A stretch of 64,000 nt of DNA from Nocardioides alkalitolerans DSM 16699. Lineage in GTDB: Bacteria > Actinomycetota > Actinomycetes > Propionibacteriales > Nocardioidaceae. Shown here piece after piece: positions 1 to 8,239 of this stretch. Position 1 is the first letter of the stretch. The number at the start of each line of letters is the position of its first letter. Under the pieces are notes generated by a model that was not told where the DNA came from, made no database searches, and was given only the letters and a program-made list of their open reading frames with translations. The stretch covers positions 908,562-972,561 of the forward strand of contig NZ_KE384533.1 of the NCBI RefSeq assembly GCF_000426525.1, written 5' to 3'. Made by a program: the position numbers and the translations under genes.

Positions 1-30
1 CGTGCGCGGCGCCGTACGACGTAGGTCACA

Positions 31-729
31 ATGACCGCCATGCGCATCGTCGTGCTGACCGGGGCGGGCATCTCCGCCGAGTCGGGAGTGCCCACCTTCC
101 GCGACTCCGACGGTCTGTGGGAGGGCCACCGGGTCGAGGACGTGGCGACCCCCGAGGCCTACGAGGCCCAGCCGTCGGTGGTGCAGGCCTTCTACGACGC
201 GCGCCGCTCCGCGCTCGCCGACGTGGTGCCCAACCCGGCCCACCACGCGCTGGCCAAGCTCGAGGAGCACCTCGGCGACGACCTCCTCCTCGTCACCCAG
301 AACATCGACGACCTGCACGAGCGCGCGGGCAGCACCCGCCTCGTGCACATGCACGGCGAGCTCAACTCCGCCCTCTGCGCGGCCTGCCGACGTCGTACGG
401 CGTGGGTCGAGGGCCTCAGCGACTACCCGCCCTGCCCCGCGTGCGGCTCGTGCGAGCTGCGTCCCGACGTGGTCTGGTTCGGCGAGATCCCCTACCGCAT
501 GCAGGAGATCGAGGACGCGCTGGCCGAGGCCGACCTCTTCGTGTCGATCGGCACGTCCGGCGCCGTCTACCCGGCCGCGGGCTTCGTGCAGGTGGCCCGC
601 GCGTACGGCGCCCACACGCTCGAGCTGAACCTGGTGCCGAGCGAGGGCCGCTCCATGTTCCACGAGGCGCGCCACGGGATGGCCGGCCAGATCGTGCCCG
701 CCTGGGTCGACGAGCAGCTGCTGCGCTGA
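31..729 (+). CDS. cobB: NAD-dependent protein deacylase, class III sirtuin
   Basis: Removes acyl groups from protein lysines using NAD+, in the cytoplasm. The 232-residue product carries the sirtuin NAD motif GAGIS (residues 11-15), TQNID (89-93), the catalytic His in HMHGE (about 108) and a zinc-binding Cys4 set (C116, C119, C135, C138). Tyr55 and Arg58 in FYDARR match the Tyr/Arg pair that lets class III sirtuins such as E. coli CobB bind succinyl or malonyl lysine, so desuccinylase activity is likely. Length is normal. A second in-frame ATG lies at position 40 and either could start translation. A hairpin follows at 737-755. Confidence 0.93.
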   Translation: MTAMRIVVLTGAGISAESGVPTFRDSDGLWEGHRVEDVATPEAYEAQPSVVQAFYDARRSALADVVPNPAHHALAKLEEHLGDDLLLVTQNIDDLHERAGSTRLVHMHGELNSALCAACRRRTAWVEGLSDYPPCPACGSCELRPDVVWFGEIPYRMQEIEDALAEADLFVSIGTSGAVYPAAGFVQVARAYGAHTLELNLVPSEGRSMFHEARHGMAGQIVPAWVDEQLLR

Positions 730-736
730 GACGGCT

Positions 737-755
737 CCGTCCGGCTCCCGGACGG
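737..755 (+). terminator. Short hairpin after cobB
   Basis: An 8-bp perfect stem (CCGTCCGG / CCGGACGG) with a 3-nt loop lies 8 bases after the cobB stop. No U-tract follows, as is usual for actinobacterial hairpin terminators. Confidence 0.45.
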
Positions 756-819
756 TCGCTGGTACGGACCGGTCGTCCCCGTCGGTGACGGATCGGCGCG
801 ACGCTCGTTGGGGGCGGGT

Positions 820-1683
820 GTGAGCACCAGGAGCATCCCCCCGGGCCCCTCCGCACCCACGCGTACGACGGTCCGCGGCCCCCTCCTGCGCCGCGCCGCC
901 CACGGGCTGGCGGTCGCCGCGCTCGGCCTCGCGGCGCTCAGCGGGTGCAGCAGCGAGGAGCCCGCCGCCGCGGCCGAGGGCGAGCCCGTCGCCGGCGCCG
1001 GGGTGGACGACAGCCCCGCCGCCGCCCAGCGGTTCGCGGGCCTGCCGGCGGACTCGATCGCGGCCGCCGCGCTGGCCGACATGGCCGATGTGCGCAGCCT
1101 GCAGGCGCGGGTGCGCACGACCCACGACGGCCTCGAGGTGGAGGCCGACGTGGCGGTCGACGGGGAGTCCGACTGCGTGGGCACGGTCCGGGTCGGCGAC
1201 GGCAGCGTCGAGGTGCTGCGCATCGGCGGCCTCGTCTACGCCCGGTTCGACCAGCCGCTGCTCGAGGCGCTCGGCCACGGGACCATCGCCGCGGCCGCGA
1301 TCGTGGAGCGCACCGCCGACCGGTGGGTCGCGCTCGACGTCGCCTCGGGCCTCACCGACGTCGCCCTCGCCTGCCAGGCGGCGGTCGAGGCGCTCGGCGG
1401 CCAGATCTTCGCGGGCGGCACCGACAGCAGCGCCGCCGCGCTGGAGGTCGGCCCGCTCGAGACCCTCGCCGGCACCCACGTGGTGCAGGTCAGCCGCACC
1501 TCCGACCTCGGCACGACCACGGCCTGGGTCGGGGCCGCCGGCGACCACCGCTACGTGCAGGTGCTGGCGCCGCGCGACGGGCGCGCCCTGGTGGTCGACC
1601 AGCTGGTGTACGACGCCCCGGTCACCGTCCCGGACCCCGACGAGCGGGGCGTCGTGCCCTCCTCCGAGGTGGGTCTCAGCTGA
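820..1683 (+). CDS. Secreted lipoprotein, possibly LppX/LprG-like
   Basis: A 287-residue predicted lipoprotein. It has a basic N-terminus, a hydrophobic segment and a lipobox ending LAALSGC, so it should be anchored to the outer face of the membrane. After an Ala/Gly-rich linker comes a domain starting with a helix that holds DMADVRSLQARV, then beta strands with repeated short Gly turns and two Cys. This layout resembles the LppX/LprAFG fold of actinobacterial lipoproteins, but that is a fold-level guess. A GTG at 820 is preferred over the TTG at 808 because it leaves a normal-length signal peptide. The next gene looks like a membrane-anchored relative. Confidence 0.7.
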   Translation: MSTRSIPPGPSAPTRTTVRGPLLRRAAHGLAVAALGLAALSGCSSEEPAAAAEGEPVAGAGVDDSPAAAQRFAGLPADSIAAAALADMADVRSLQARVRTTHDGLEVEADVAVDGESDCVGTVRVGDGSVEVLRIGGLVYARFDQPLLEALGHGTIAAAAIVERTADRWVALDVASGLTDVALACQAAVEALGGQIFAGGTDSSAAALEVGPLETLAGTHVVQVSRTSDLGTTTAWVGAAGDHRYVQVLAPRDGRALVVDQLVYDAPVTVPDPDERGVVPSSEVGLS

Positions 1684-1696
1684 GGCGTCGTACCGG

Positions 1697-1719
1697 CCGC
1701 CGGGTCTGGGGTCCGGCGG
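1697..1719 (+). terminator. Hairpin between the two exported-protein genes
   Basis: CCGCCGG and CCGGCGG form a 7-bp stem with a 9-nt loop 14 bases after the lipoprotein stop. A TACGGT box follows at 1720-1725 and could be the -10 of the next gene. Confidence 0.4.
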
Positions 1720-1780
1720 TACGGTCTGCCAGGGCGCGTCGGTGTGACGCGTCGCACGACGGACGTCGATCGGAGCGCGC

Positions 1781-2710
1781 GTGTTGAAGGACCCGAACCC
1801 GGACGACCCGACCACGGAGCCGGCGGAGACCACCGAGCCCGCTGAGGCCGCCAGCACCACGAAGGCCTCCGACGAGCGCGCGGAGACCACGACGACGCCC
1901 GGCGCCGTGACGCTCACCAAGGGCGGCGTCTCCGCGCCGAGGCGTGCCGGCGGCCGACGCCTCGTCGCGGCCGCCGTCGCGGCTGTCGTGGTGGTGGGCG
2001 GTGCGCTCGTCGTCTGGCAGGTCACGAGCGGCGACGACGGCGACGGGGAGGCGGCGGAGGAGAACGGCCTCGCGTCGGAGTCGATCGAGGAGATCGGCAC
2101 CCAGGTCAACGCCGCGATGTCGGACCTCACGTCGGTGCACCTCGTGGTCGACCGCGGCACCGGACCGTCCAACCTGCAGATCGACCTCCGCATCAACGAC
2201 GCCGGCGAGTGCGAGGGCGAGTTCACCGGCGGCGGTGTCACCGCCGAGATCCTCAGCGCCGACGACCGGGTCTTCCTGCGCCCGGACGCCGGCTACTGGT
2301 CAGCCTCCGGGCTGAGCGCCGAGGCGGCCGCCGAGATCGTCGCCACGGCCGACGGCCGATGGATCGAGGGCTCGTCGGACCCCGGCACCTCCAGCCTCCT
2401 GGGCATCTGCACCGACGGCGTCTCGACCCTCGCCGGCGACGAGTTCGACCCGGCCACCTTCGCCGACGCCGGGTGGACCGTCGGCGAGGAGGGCGACGTC
2501 GACGGCGAGCCGGCGCTGGCGCTCGACAAGGCCGGTACGACGACCGCCTGGATCGCCACGGAGGGCACCCCGTGGATCCTGCTGGCCGAGTCGTCGGGCG
2601 AGAACGCCGGCACCGTCCGCTTCAGCGAGCACGACGAGGCCTTCGACTTCGAGGTGCCGGCGGACGACGAGATCGTCTCCGAGGAGGAGCTCCTCCCGGC
2701 CGTGCAGTGA
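1781..2710 (+). CDS. Single-pass membrane protein with extracytoplasmic domain
   Basis: A 309-residue protein. Residues 1-55 are acidic and rich in Thr, Glu and Pro (cytoplasmic). One transmembrane helix spans about 61-80 (VAAAVAAVVVVGGALVVWQV). The rest is an acidic extracytoplasmic domain. It shares layout with the lipoprotein just upstream: an early helix around a QVNAAMSDLTSVHLVV segment, a Cys in the first strand pair (NDAGECEGEF) and a second Cys in LGICTDGV. I infer a diverged tandem pair. GTG start with GGAG at 1772-1775. No function can be assigned. Confidence 0.65.
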   Translation: MLKDPNPDDPTTEPAETTEPAEAASTTKASDERAETTTTPGAVTLTKGGVSAPRRAGGRRLVAAAVAAVVVVGGALVVWQVTSGDDGDGEAAEENGLASESIEEIGTQVNAAMSDLTSVHLVVDRGTGPSNLQIDLRINDAGECEGEFTGGGVTAEILSADDRVFLRPDAGYWSASGLSAEAAAEIVATADGRWIEGSSDPGTSSLLGICTDGVSTLAGDEFDPATFADAGWTVGEEGDVDGEPALALDKAGTTTAWIATEGTPWILLAESSGENAGTVRFSEHDEAFDFEVPADDEIVSEEELLPAVQ

Positions 2711-2750
2711 CGGCTCGTTCCGAGGGGTGAACCCGCGTGGGGGGCCTCCG

Positions 2751-2756
2751 TAGTGT
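2751..2756 (+). promoter_or_regulatory. -10 box of a leaderless transcript
   Basis: TAGTGT ends 7 nt before the ATG at 2764. This TANNNT spacing places transcription start on the start codon and supports 2764 rather than the upstream GTG at 2737. Confidence 0.55.
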
Positions 2757-2763
2757 GGGCCGC

Positions 2764-3444
2764 ATGGTGACGCGGCAGCAGCTGACGACCGTCGGCGTCG
2801 CCGTCGTCGGCGCGACGATCCTCGGGTTCCTGCTCCGGGTCGACCCCGGTTCGACGACGTTCTACCTGCTCACCCTCCTGCTCGCCGGGGTGTGGACGGT
2901 CGGCGGTTTCCTGGCCGGTCCGGTGCACCTCGGTCGGGTCGGGCCGCTGCTCCCGGCCCGCAAGGAGGCGCCCACCAGCGCCGCGGGCATCACCGAGCCG
3001 GAGCCGCCCCCCGGCGTACGCCCCTGGCTCGGCCCGTTCGTGCTCGGCCTCGCGCTCTCCGCCCTCTTCGTGGTGGGCGGCTTGGTGGTGCGCGAGATCG
3101 GGCCGCTGGCCGACGCGGTGCGCGGCGTGCTCGGCTACGCCTCCGACACCCCGCTCGTGCTCATCGTGGCCGTCACGGCGATCAACGGGGTCGCGGAGGA
3201 GATCTTCTTCCGCGGTGCCCTCTACGACGCGGTGCCGCACCACAAGGAGATCGTGACGACGCTCGTCTACGCCGTCGCCACCCTCGCGACGGGCAACCCG
3301 ATGCTGGCGTTCGCGGCCCTGCTCATCGGCTACGTGACGGCGCACCAGCGGCGCATCACGGGCGGCATCCTCGCGCCCGCGCTCACCCACATCACGTGGT
3401 CGGTGAGCATGCTCTTCATCCTGCCGGCGCTCTTCGGGGTCTGA
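2764..3444 (+). CDS. CPBP family intramembrane metalloprotease
   Basis: A 226-residue multi-pass membrane protein. Hydrophobic segments occur at about residues 6-25, 33-52, 91-110, 130-142, 165-180 and 180-193, with more at the C-terminus. The CPBP (Abi/CAAX-protease) signature is present: the paired Glu in VAEEIFFRG (about 145-146, with Arg150) and a His in ALTHITW near the end. Members cleave membrane or prenylated peptides, and some protect against self-made bacteriocins. No bacteriocin gene is visible nearby, so the substrate is unknown. The gene converges on the SDR gene that follows. Confidence 0.8.
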   Translation: MVTRQQLTTVGVAVVGATILGFLLRVDPGSTTFYLLTLLLAGVWTVGGFLAGPVHLGRVGPLLPARKEAPTSAAGITEPEPPPGVRPWLGPFVLGLALSALFVVGGLVVREIGPLADAVRGVLGYASDTPLVLIVAVTAINGVAEEIFFRGALYDAVPHHKEIVTTLVYAVATLATGNPMLAFAALLIGYVTAHQRRITGGILAPALTHITWSVSMLFILPALFGV

Positions 3445-3467
3445 TCCCGACCGCCCCGGTCAGGAGG

Positions 3468-4478
3468 TCAGGCCGGGGTCTCGCCGGTCGATCCCGACCG
3501 GGCGGCCGCCTCGGCGTCGGCGGACTGGGCCGCGAGGTCGTCGGCCTGCTCCTGGGCGCGCTCGGCGAGCGCACGGCGCACGGCCTCGGCGTACGACAAC
3601 GGCTCGCCCGGCACGATGTCGCGGATCGAGTGGTCCTTCACGACCACCTCCGTGCCCATCGAGTCGACGAGGTTGCGACTGGTCATGCGGTCGACGTCGG
3701 TGACGAAGGCCAGCCAGTACGACGAGAGCCGCGGCGTCAGCACGGGCACCGGGACGATCGGCGGCGCGTGCCCCTTGGCGACCTTGGAGGCCTCGCGCAG
3801 CATGCCGATGTAGTCGAGCTGGTCGGGACCGCCGATCTCGAAGACCCGGTCGACGGCGTCCTCGTGGTCGGCGACGCCGACGAGGTAGCGCACCACGTCG
3901 TCGACGGCGATGGGCTGCGTGCGCGTCTTCACCCAGCGCGGGGCCACCATGGCGGGCAGGCGGTCGACGAGCTGGCGGGTGATCTCCCACGAGATGCCGC
4001 CGTGGCCGACGACGATCGCGGCGCGCAGCACGGTCACCGGCACGCCGGACTCGCCGAGCAGCTTCTCGACCTCGCGGCGCGAGCGGAGGTGGGGGGAGAG
4101 ACCGTCGGCCTCGTCGCCGAGCCCGCCCATGTAGACGATCTGGCGGACGCCCAGGGCGGCTGCGGCCTGGCTGAACGCCCGGGCCGCCTCGGCGTCCTTG
4201 CGCTCGAAGTCGCCGGAGTCGAGCGAGTGCACCATGTAGTAGGCGATGTCGATGCCGGTGAGCGGCTCGGCCAGCGTGGCGGCGTCGGAGACGTCGCCGA
4301 ACACCGGCGTGCCGGCGCCCTCGTAGGTGTCGGGGTTGCGGGTCATCGCCCGCACGTCGAAGCCCGCGTCGAGCAGCGCGGGGGCCAGTCGGCGGCCGAT
4401 GAAGCCCGAGGCGCCGGTGACGAGCACACGGACGCGCTCGGTGCTGGGCTGGTCAGCGCTCGAGCTCGGGGAGGTCAC
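3468..4478 (-). CDS. NAD(P)-binding atypical SDR / NmrA-like epimerase
   Basis: A 336-residue cytoplasmic protein with an N-terminal Rossmann motif VTGASGFIGRRLAPALL (about 20-36) and the segment AYYMVHSLDSG. That segment is typical of a family of NAD(P)H-binding proteins whose substrates are undefined. A canonical YxxxK is not obvious, hence atypical SDR. The C-terminal tail from about 305 is Ala/Glu-rich and probably disordered. The start is GTG. A CATGCT box lies 6 nt upstream at 4484-4489, and the only GGAG is too close to be a ribosome site, so a leaderless transcript is likely. Confidence 0.8.
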   Translation of the reverse strand: MTSPSSSADQPSTERVRVLVTGASGFIGRRLAPALLDAGFDVRAMTRNPDTYEGAGTPVFGDVSDAATLAEPLTGIDIAYYMVHSLDSGDFERKDAEAARAFSQAAAALGVRQIVYMGGLGDEADGLSPHLRSRREVEKLLGESGVPVTVLRAAIVVGHGGISWEITRQLVDRLPAMVAPRWVKTRTQPIAVDDVVRYLVGVADHEDAVDRVFEIGGPDQLDYIGMLREASKVAKGHAPPIVPVPVLTPRLSSYWLAFVTDVDRMTSRNLVDSMGTEVVVKDHSIRDIVPGEPLSYAEAVRRALAERAQEQADDLAAQSADAEAAARSGSTGETPA

Positions 4479-4520
4479 CGCTCCAGCATGCCCGGTGGGT
4501 GGGCGCAGCGCAGCGACGAC

Positions 4521-6359
4521 TCACCCGCGCCAGGCCGCCCAGAGCCGGGCGTAGACGCCGTCGGCCGCGACGAGCTCGGCGTGCGGCCCCGCCTCGACGA
4601 CGCGGCCCCCGGCCATGACGAGCACCCGGTCGGCGGTCTCCGCCTGGGTGAGGCGGTGGGCGATGGTGAGCGTGGTGCGGCCGTCCGTCACGGCGGTGGC
4701 GGCGCGCTCCAGCTCGCGGGCGCCCGCCGAGCCCGCCTCGGCGGTGGCCTCGTCGAGCACGACGACGGAGGGGTCGGCAAGCTCGACCCGCGCCAGCGCG
4801 AGGTGCTGCGCCTGCGCCGTGGTGAGCGGGGTGCCGCCCTCGCCGACCACGGTGTCGAGCCCGGACGCCTCCTCGCCGCCGTGGCCGCCCAGCGCCCGCA
4901 CCCAGCCGGCCGCACCGAGCCGCTCGAGCACCGACCAGAGCCGGGCGTCGTCGGCGTCGTCCGTCACGAGCGTGAGGTTGTCGCGCACGGTGCCGGCGAA
5001 CACGTGCACCTCCTGCGTGACGAGCGCGACCGGTACGTCGCCGCCCCGCGCCGCCAGCACGTCGGCCAGCGGCACGCCGTCGATCCGCACGTCGCCGGCC
5101 GCCGGGTCGATGCGCCCGGCGACGATCTGGCCGAGCGTCGACTTGCCGGCCCCCGTCGCCCCGACGACGGCGACCCGCTCGCCGGGCTCGACGACGAGGT
5201 CGACGTCGGCGAGCACCCAGCGGTCCCCGTCGTACGCGTGCCCGACCCCGCTGATCTCGAGGCGGGCGGTGGCGGGGCGTCGTACGTCGGGGCGCGCGAC
5301 GGCCACGGGCATGTCGGCCACCCCGGCCAGGCGCGTCATCGACGCGCCGGCGGACTGCACCTCGTCGAACACCATGAGGATGACGCCGAGCGGGTTGAAG
5401 AGGCGGTGGAAGAAGAGCGCCGCGGTGGTCACTGCGCCGACGGTCACGGGGGTGCCGAGGTCGCCGCGCACCAGGAAGAAGCCGGTGCCCAGCACGAGCA
5501 GCAGGCCGATCAGCTCGGAGCGGTTGGTGCGGGCGCCGAAGCGGTTGAGCAGGTCGACGACGCGCAGGTAGAGGTTGGCGGCCTGCCACGACGACGCCGA
5601 GACGCGGTCGCGGTGGGTGCCGCCCAGCCCGAAGGCGCGCAGCGTGGCGCTGCCGTGGATGGCGGTGACGAGGGCCTGGGCGCGGGCGCCGTTGGCCTCG
5701 CGCTCGGCGCGGTAGATCGGGCCCGAGCGGGGGAGGTACCAGCGCAGTCCGAGCGCGTAGAAGGGCAGCGTCGCGAGTCCGGCGAGCCCGAGGCGCCAGT
5801 CGAGCGCGAACAGGCCGACGCCGGTGAAGACGATCGCGACGAGCGAGCGCACCAGCAGCGGCACGATCTGGTTGAGGGCGTCGGTGAGCACGCGGACGTC
5901 GTCGCCGACGCGCGAGAGCAGGTCGCCCTCGCCGGCCGCCTCGACGCGCTGGTGGTCGAGGTGGAGGGCACGGTCGAGCACGTCCTCGCGCAGCCCGGCC
6001 AGGGCGGGCTGGCCCGCGCGGGCCAGGAACGTGACGGAGGCGGTGGTGGCGACCAGCTCGACGAGCGCGGCCACGACGATCGCCGCGGCGCCCCACCACA
6101 CGACCTCGCGGGCGTCGGTGGCGGCGTCGGAGGTGACGGCGTCGACGATGCGGCCGAACACGACCGGCGCCACGAGCCCCGCGGCCCCGGAGAGCGCGAA
6201 CATGAGGCCGGCGACCGCCAGCGGACGCCGGTGCCCGGCGAACGCCAGCCAGGCGCGACGGGCGGCGGCCCGGGCCGTGGCCACGGGCAGCAGGTCGGGA
6301 GCGTGGGGGTCCTTCCCCGGCTGCCCGGGCTGCCCCTGCTGCTGCTGCTCGGCGCTCAT
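4521..6359 (-). CDS. ABC exporter half-transporter, catalytic subunit
   Basis: A 612-residue type IV (exporter-fold) half-transporter: cytoplasmic N-tail, about six membrane helices (45-330), then a nucleotide-binding domain. Walker A is intact (GATGAGKST, 400-408), Walker B ends in the catalytic Glu (VVVLDE, 532-537) and the switch His is present in LTIAHRL. The ABC signature is not LSGGQ but LTTAQ (about 512-516). Its ATG overlaps the TGA of the upstream half-transporter by 4 bp, so the two are translationally coupled and should form a heterodimer. In that dimer this subunit supplies the working Walker motifs and its partner supplies the working signature. Confidence 0.88.
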   Translation of the reverse strand: MSAEQQQQGQPGQPGKDPHAPDLLPVATARAAARRAWLAFAGHRRPLAVAGLMFALSGAAGLVAPVVFGRIVDAVTSDAATDAREVVWWGAAAIVVAALVELVATTASVTFLARAGQPALAGLREDVLDRALHLDHQRVEAAGEGDLLSRVGDDVRVLTDALNQIVPLLVRSLVAIVFTGVGLFALDWRLGLAGLATLPFYALGLRWYLPRSGPIYRAEREANGARAQALVTAIHGSATLRAFGLGGTHRDRVSASSWQAANLYLRVVDLLNRFGARTNRSELIGLLLVLGTGFFLVRGDLGTPVTVGAVTTAALFFHRLFNPLGVILMVFDEVQSAGASMTRLAGVADMPVAVARPDVRRPATARLEISGVGHAYDGDRWVLADVDLVVEPGERVAVVGATGAGKSTLGQIVAGRIDPAAGDVRIDGVPLADVLAARGGDVPVALVTQEVHVFAGTVRDNLTLVTDDADDARLWSVLERLGAAGWVRALGGHGGEEASGLDTVVGEGGTPLTTAQAQHLALARVELADPSVVVLDEATAEAGSAGARELERAATAVTDGRTTLTIAHRLTQAETADRVLVMAGGRVVEAGPHAELVAADGVYARLWAAWRG

Positions 6360-8104
6360 CGGAGCACCGCCCGGGCGTAGGTCGCGTCCTCTACGAGGGT
6401 CGCGTGCGTGCCGCTGGCGACGACGCGGCCCTCGCGCACGTGGACGACCCGGTGTGCCTGCGCGAGCAGGGCGGGGCTGGAGGTGAGCACGACCGTGGTG
6501 CGCGCGTCGCCGTCGGGCCGGTCGGCGTGCCGGAGCCGGGTGAGGCCCTCCGCGATGCGCACCTCGGTGACGGCGTCGACCGCGGTGGTGGGGTCGTCGA
6601 GCACGAGCACCGGCGGGTCGGCGGCCAGGGCACGGGCCAGGGCCACGCGCTGCTGCTGCCCGCCCGAGAGCGTGGTGCCGTTGGCGGCGACGAAGGTGGC
6701 CAGGCCGTCCTCGTGCAGCCCCACGACCTCGTCGGCCGCCGAGGCCGTGAGCACCGCCTCGAGCCGGTCGGCGGGCAGGTCGCCCGTGGGGTCGATGTTG
6801 CTGACGAGCGTGCCCTCGAAGAGGTCCACGCGGTGCGACGGGGCCAGCAGGTGACGGCGGCGGACGGCGCCGCTCAGCGCGGCCACCTCGACGGGCCCGA
6901 GGCGTACGGCGCCCGCGGTCGCCGCGGTCTCGGTGCGCAGCAGGGCGAGCAGCGTGGCGGAGACGGCGGGGTCGTCGACGACGACGCCGACCAGCTCTCC
7001 GGGGGCGGCGTGCAGGTCGAGCCCGCGCAGCGGTCCGGCGGTGACGCCGTCGAGGGTCAGGACCGGCGCGCCGCCGAGGGCCTCGACCTCGCCGTGGGTC
7101 TCGAGGGGGTCGGTGGCGAGGAAGTCGACGACGCGGGTCGCCGACGCGCGCGACGAGGCGAGGGCCGCGATGAGGGCGGCGCACATCTGCAGCGGCTCGG
7201 CGAGGAACTGGGCGAGCCCGACGACGGCGATGAGCTCGCCGATGGTGAGCCGGCCGTCGGCCGCGCCCAGGCCCGCCAGCAGGGCCACGACGGCGAGGAA
7301 GACCATCGACGCGCCGGCGGTCACGCCGTACAGGAGCCCCTCGGAGCGTGCCGTCGCGACCCCGGCCCGCGCGGCCTCGCCGCTGGCGACGCGGTAGCGG
7401 GAGAGGGCGACGTCCTCCGCCGCGACGCCCTTGAGCGGGCGCAGGCCGGTGACGAGGTCGGTGGCCAGGCCCGAGGCGCGGGCGATGCGGGCCTGCGCGA
7501 CGGTGGTACGGCGCCCGAGGCTCGGCGCGATCGACTGGGAGAGCAGCAGGACGGTCGGCATGCCGACGGCGACGACGAGGCCGAGCACGAGGTCGATGCG
7601 CACGAGCAGCGCGACGGCCACGACCAGGCCGCACACGGCGGCGCACGCCTGCGCCACCTGGCGCACCACCTGCGTCGCGACCTCCGCGTCGCCCGTGGCG
7701 AGGGCCAGCACCTCGCCCGGGAGGCGGCCGGTGCGGGCGCCGTCGGGGGCCAGCACGTGGTCGGCGACCTCGGTGCGGATGCGGTGGGTCTCGGTCTGCA
7801 TGACGCGGACGGCGAGGCGGGAGCCGAAGCGGTAGGAGTAGCTGAGCACCACGAAGAGGAGCGAGAGCCCGACGGCCGAGAGCAGCAGGTTGCGCAGGTC
7901 GCCGGTCGCGACGGCCCGGTCGATGACCAGGCCGATCGCCACCGGGACGAGGGCCTCGCAGACCTGCCACGTCGAGATGAGCGCGAACGAGGCGGCGAGG
8001 CGACGGCGGTGCCGGTTCAGCGTGCGGCGCAGCAGCGCGCCGCCGGTCGGGACCGGCGCGGCGGGCCCGGGACCCGGGTCGGGGAAGGGGCCGTACTCAC
8101 GCAT
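6356..8104 (-). CDS. ABC exporter half-transporter, degenerate NBD subunit
   Basis: A 582-residue exporter-fold half-transporter, helices about 35-330 followed by an NBD. The signature LSGGQQQR (479-486) is perfect, but the Walker A region reads VVVDDPAVSATLL (about 374-386) and has lost GxxGxGKS. Walker B ends in Asp (VLVLDDP) instead of Glu, and the switch His is replaced by Ser (VVLTSSP). Every defect, with the partner's LTTAQ loop, falls in the same ATP site, leaving one consensus site and one dead site. The ATG at 8104 precedes MREYGPF. A DtxR/IdeR-like box 49 nt upstream suggests iron control. Substrate unknown; siderophore traffic is possible. Confidence 0.85.
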   Translation of the reverse strand: MREYGPFPDPGPGPAAPVPTGGALLRRTLNRHRRRLAASFALISTWQVCEALVPVAIGLVIDRAVATGDLRNLLLSAVGLSLLFVVLSYSYRFGSRLAVRVMQTETHRIRTEVADHVLAPDGARTGRLPGEVLALATGDAEVATQVVRQVAQACAAVCGLVVAVALLVRIDLVLGLVVAVGMPTVLLLSQSIAPSLGRRTTVAQARIARASGLATDLVTGLRPLKGVAAEDVALSRYRVASGEAARAGVATARSEGLLYGVTAGASMVFLAVVALLAGLGAADGRLTIGELIAVVGLAQFLAEPLQMCAALIAALASSRASATRVVDFLATDPLETHGEVEALGGAPVLTLDGVTAGPLRGLDLHAAPGELVGVVVDDPAVSATLLALLRTETAATAGAVRLGPVEVAALSGAVRRRHLLAPSHRVDLFEGTLVSNIDPTGDLPADRLEAVLTASAADEVVGLHEDGLATFVAANGTTLSGGQQQRVALARALAADPPVLVLDDPTTAVDAVTEVRIAEGLTRLRHADRPDGDARTTVVLTSSPALLAQAHRVVHVREGRVVASGTHATLVEDATYARAVLR

Positions 8105-8152
8105 GGCGGCGGGTGCGGCTGACGGGACCACCGGCGGAGAACGACACGGAGG

Positions 8153-8171
8153 TGAGGGTAGCCTTACCGAC
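8153..8171. promoter_or_regulatory. Candidate DtxR/IdeR iron box
   Basis: On the minus strand this reads GTCGGTAAGGCTACCCTCA, 14 of 19 matches to the IdeR/DtxR consensus by my count. The core GGTAAGGCTAnCCT matches best. It lies 49 nt upstream of the ABC exporter pair and about 69 nt upstream of the divergent lipoprotein, so it could control either. Confidence 0.5.
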
Positions 8172-8239
8172 CGCTCCGACACTCGTCGGCGTCGTGCGCC
8201 GCGGCGGAACCCCCGGGCGCTGGCGGCCGTCGTACCCCC

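Noticed and set aside
31-729. Sirtuin as part of an anti-phage system
   Set aside because: It is a short, standalone CobB with class III Tyr/Arg residues and no defence partner.
2892-6380. Open frame of over 1,100 codons on the plus strand
   Set aside because: It lies opposite the ABC exporter and SDR genes, has low-complexity Arg/Ala/Gly-rich product, and is a GC-rich shadow.
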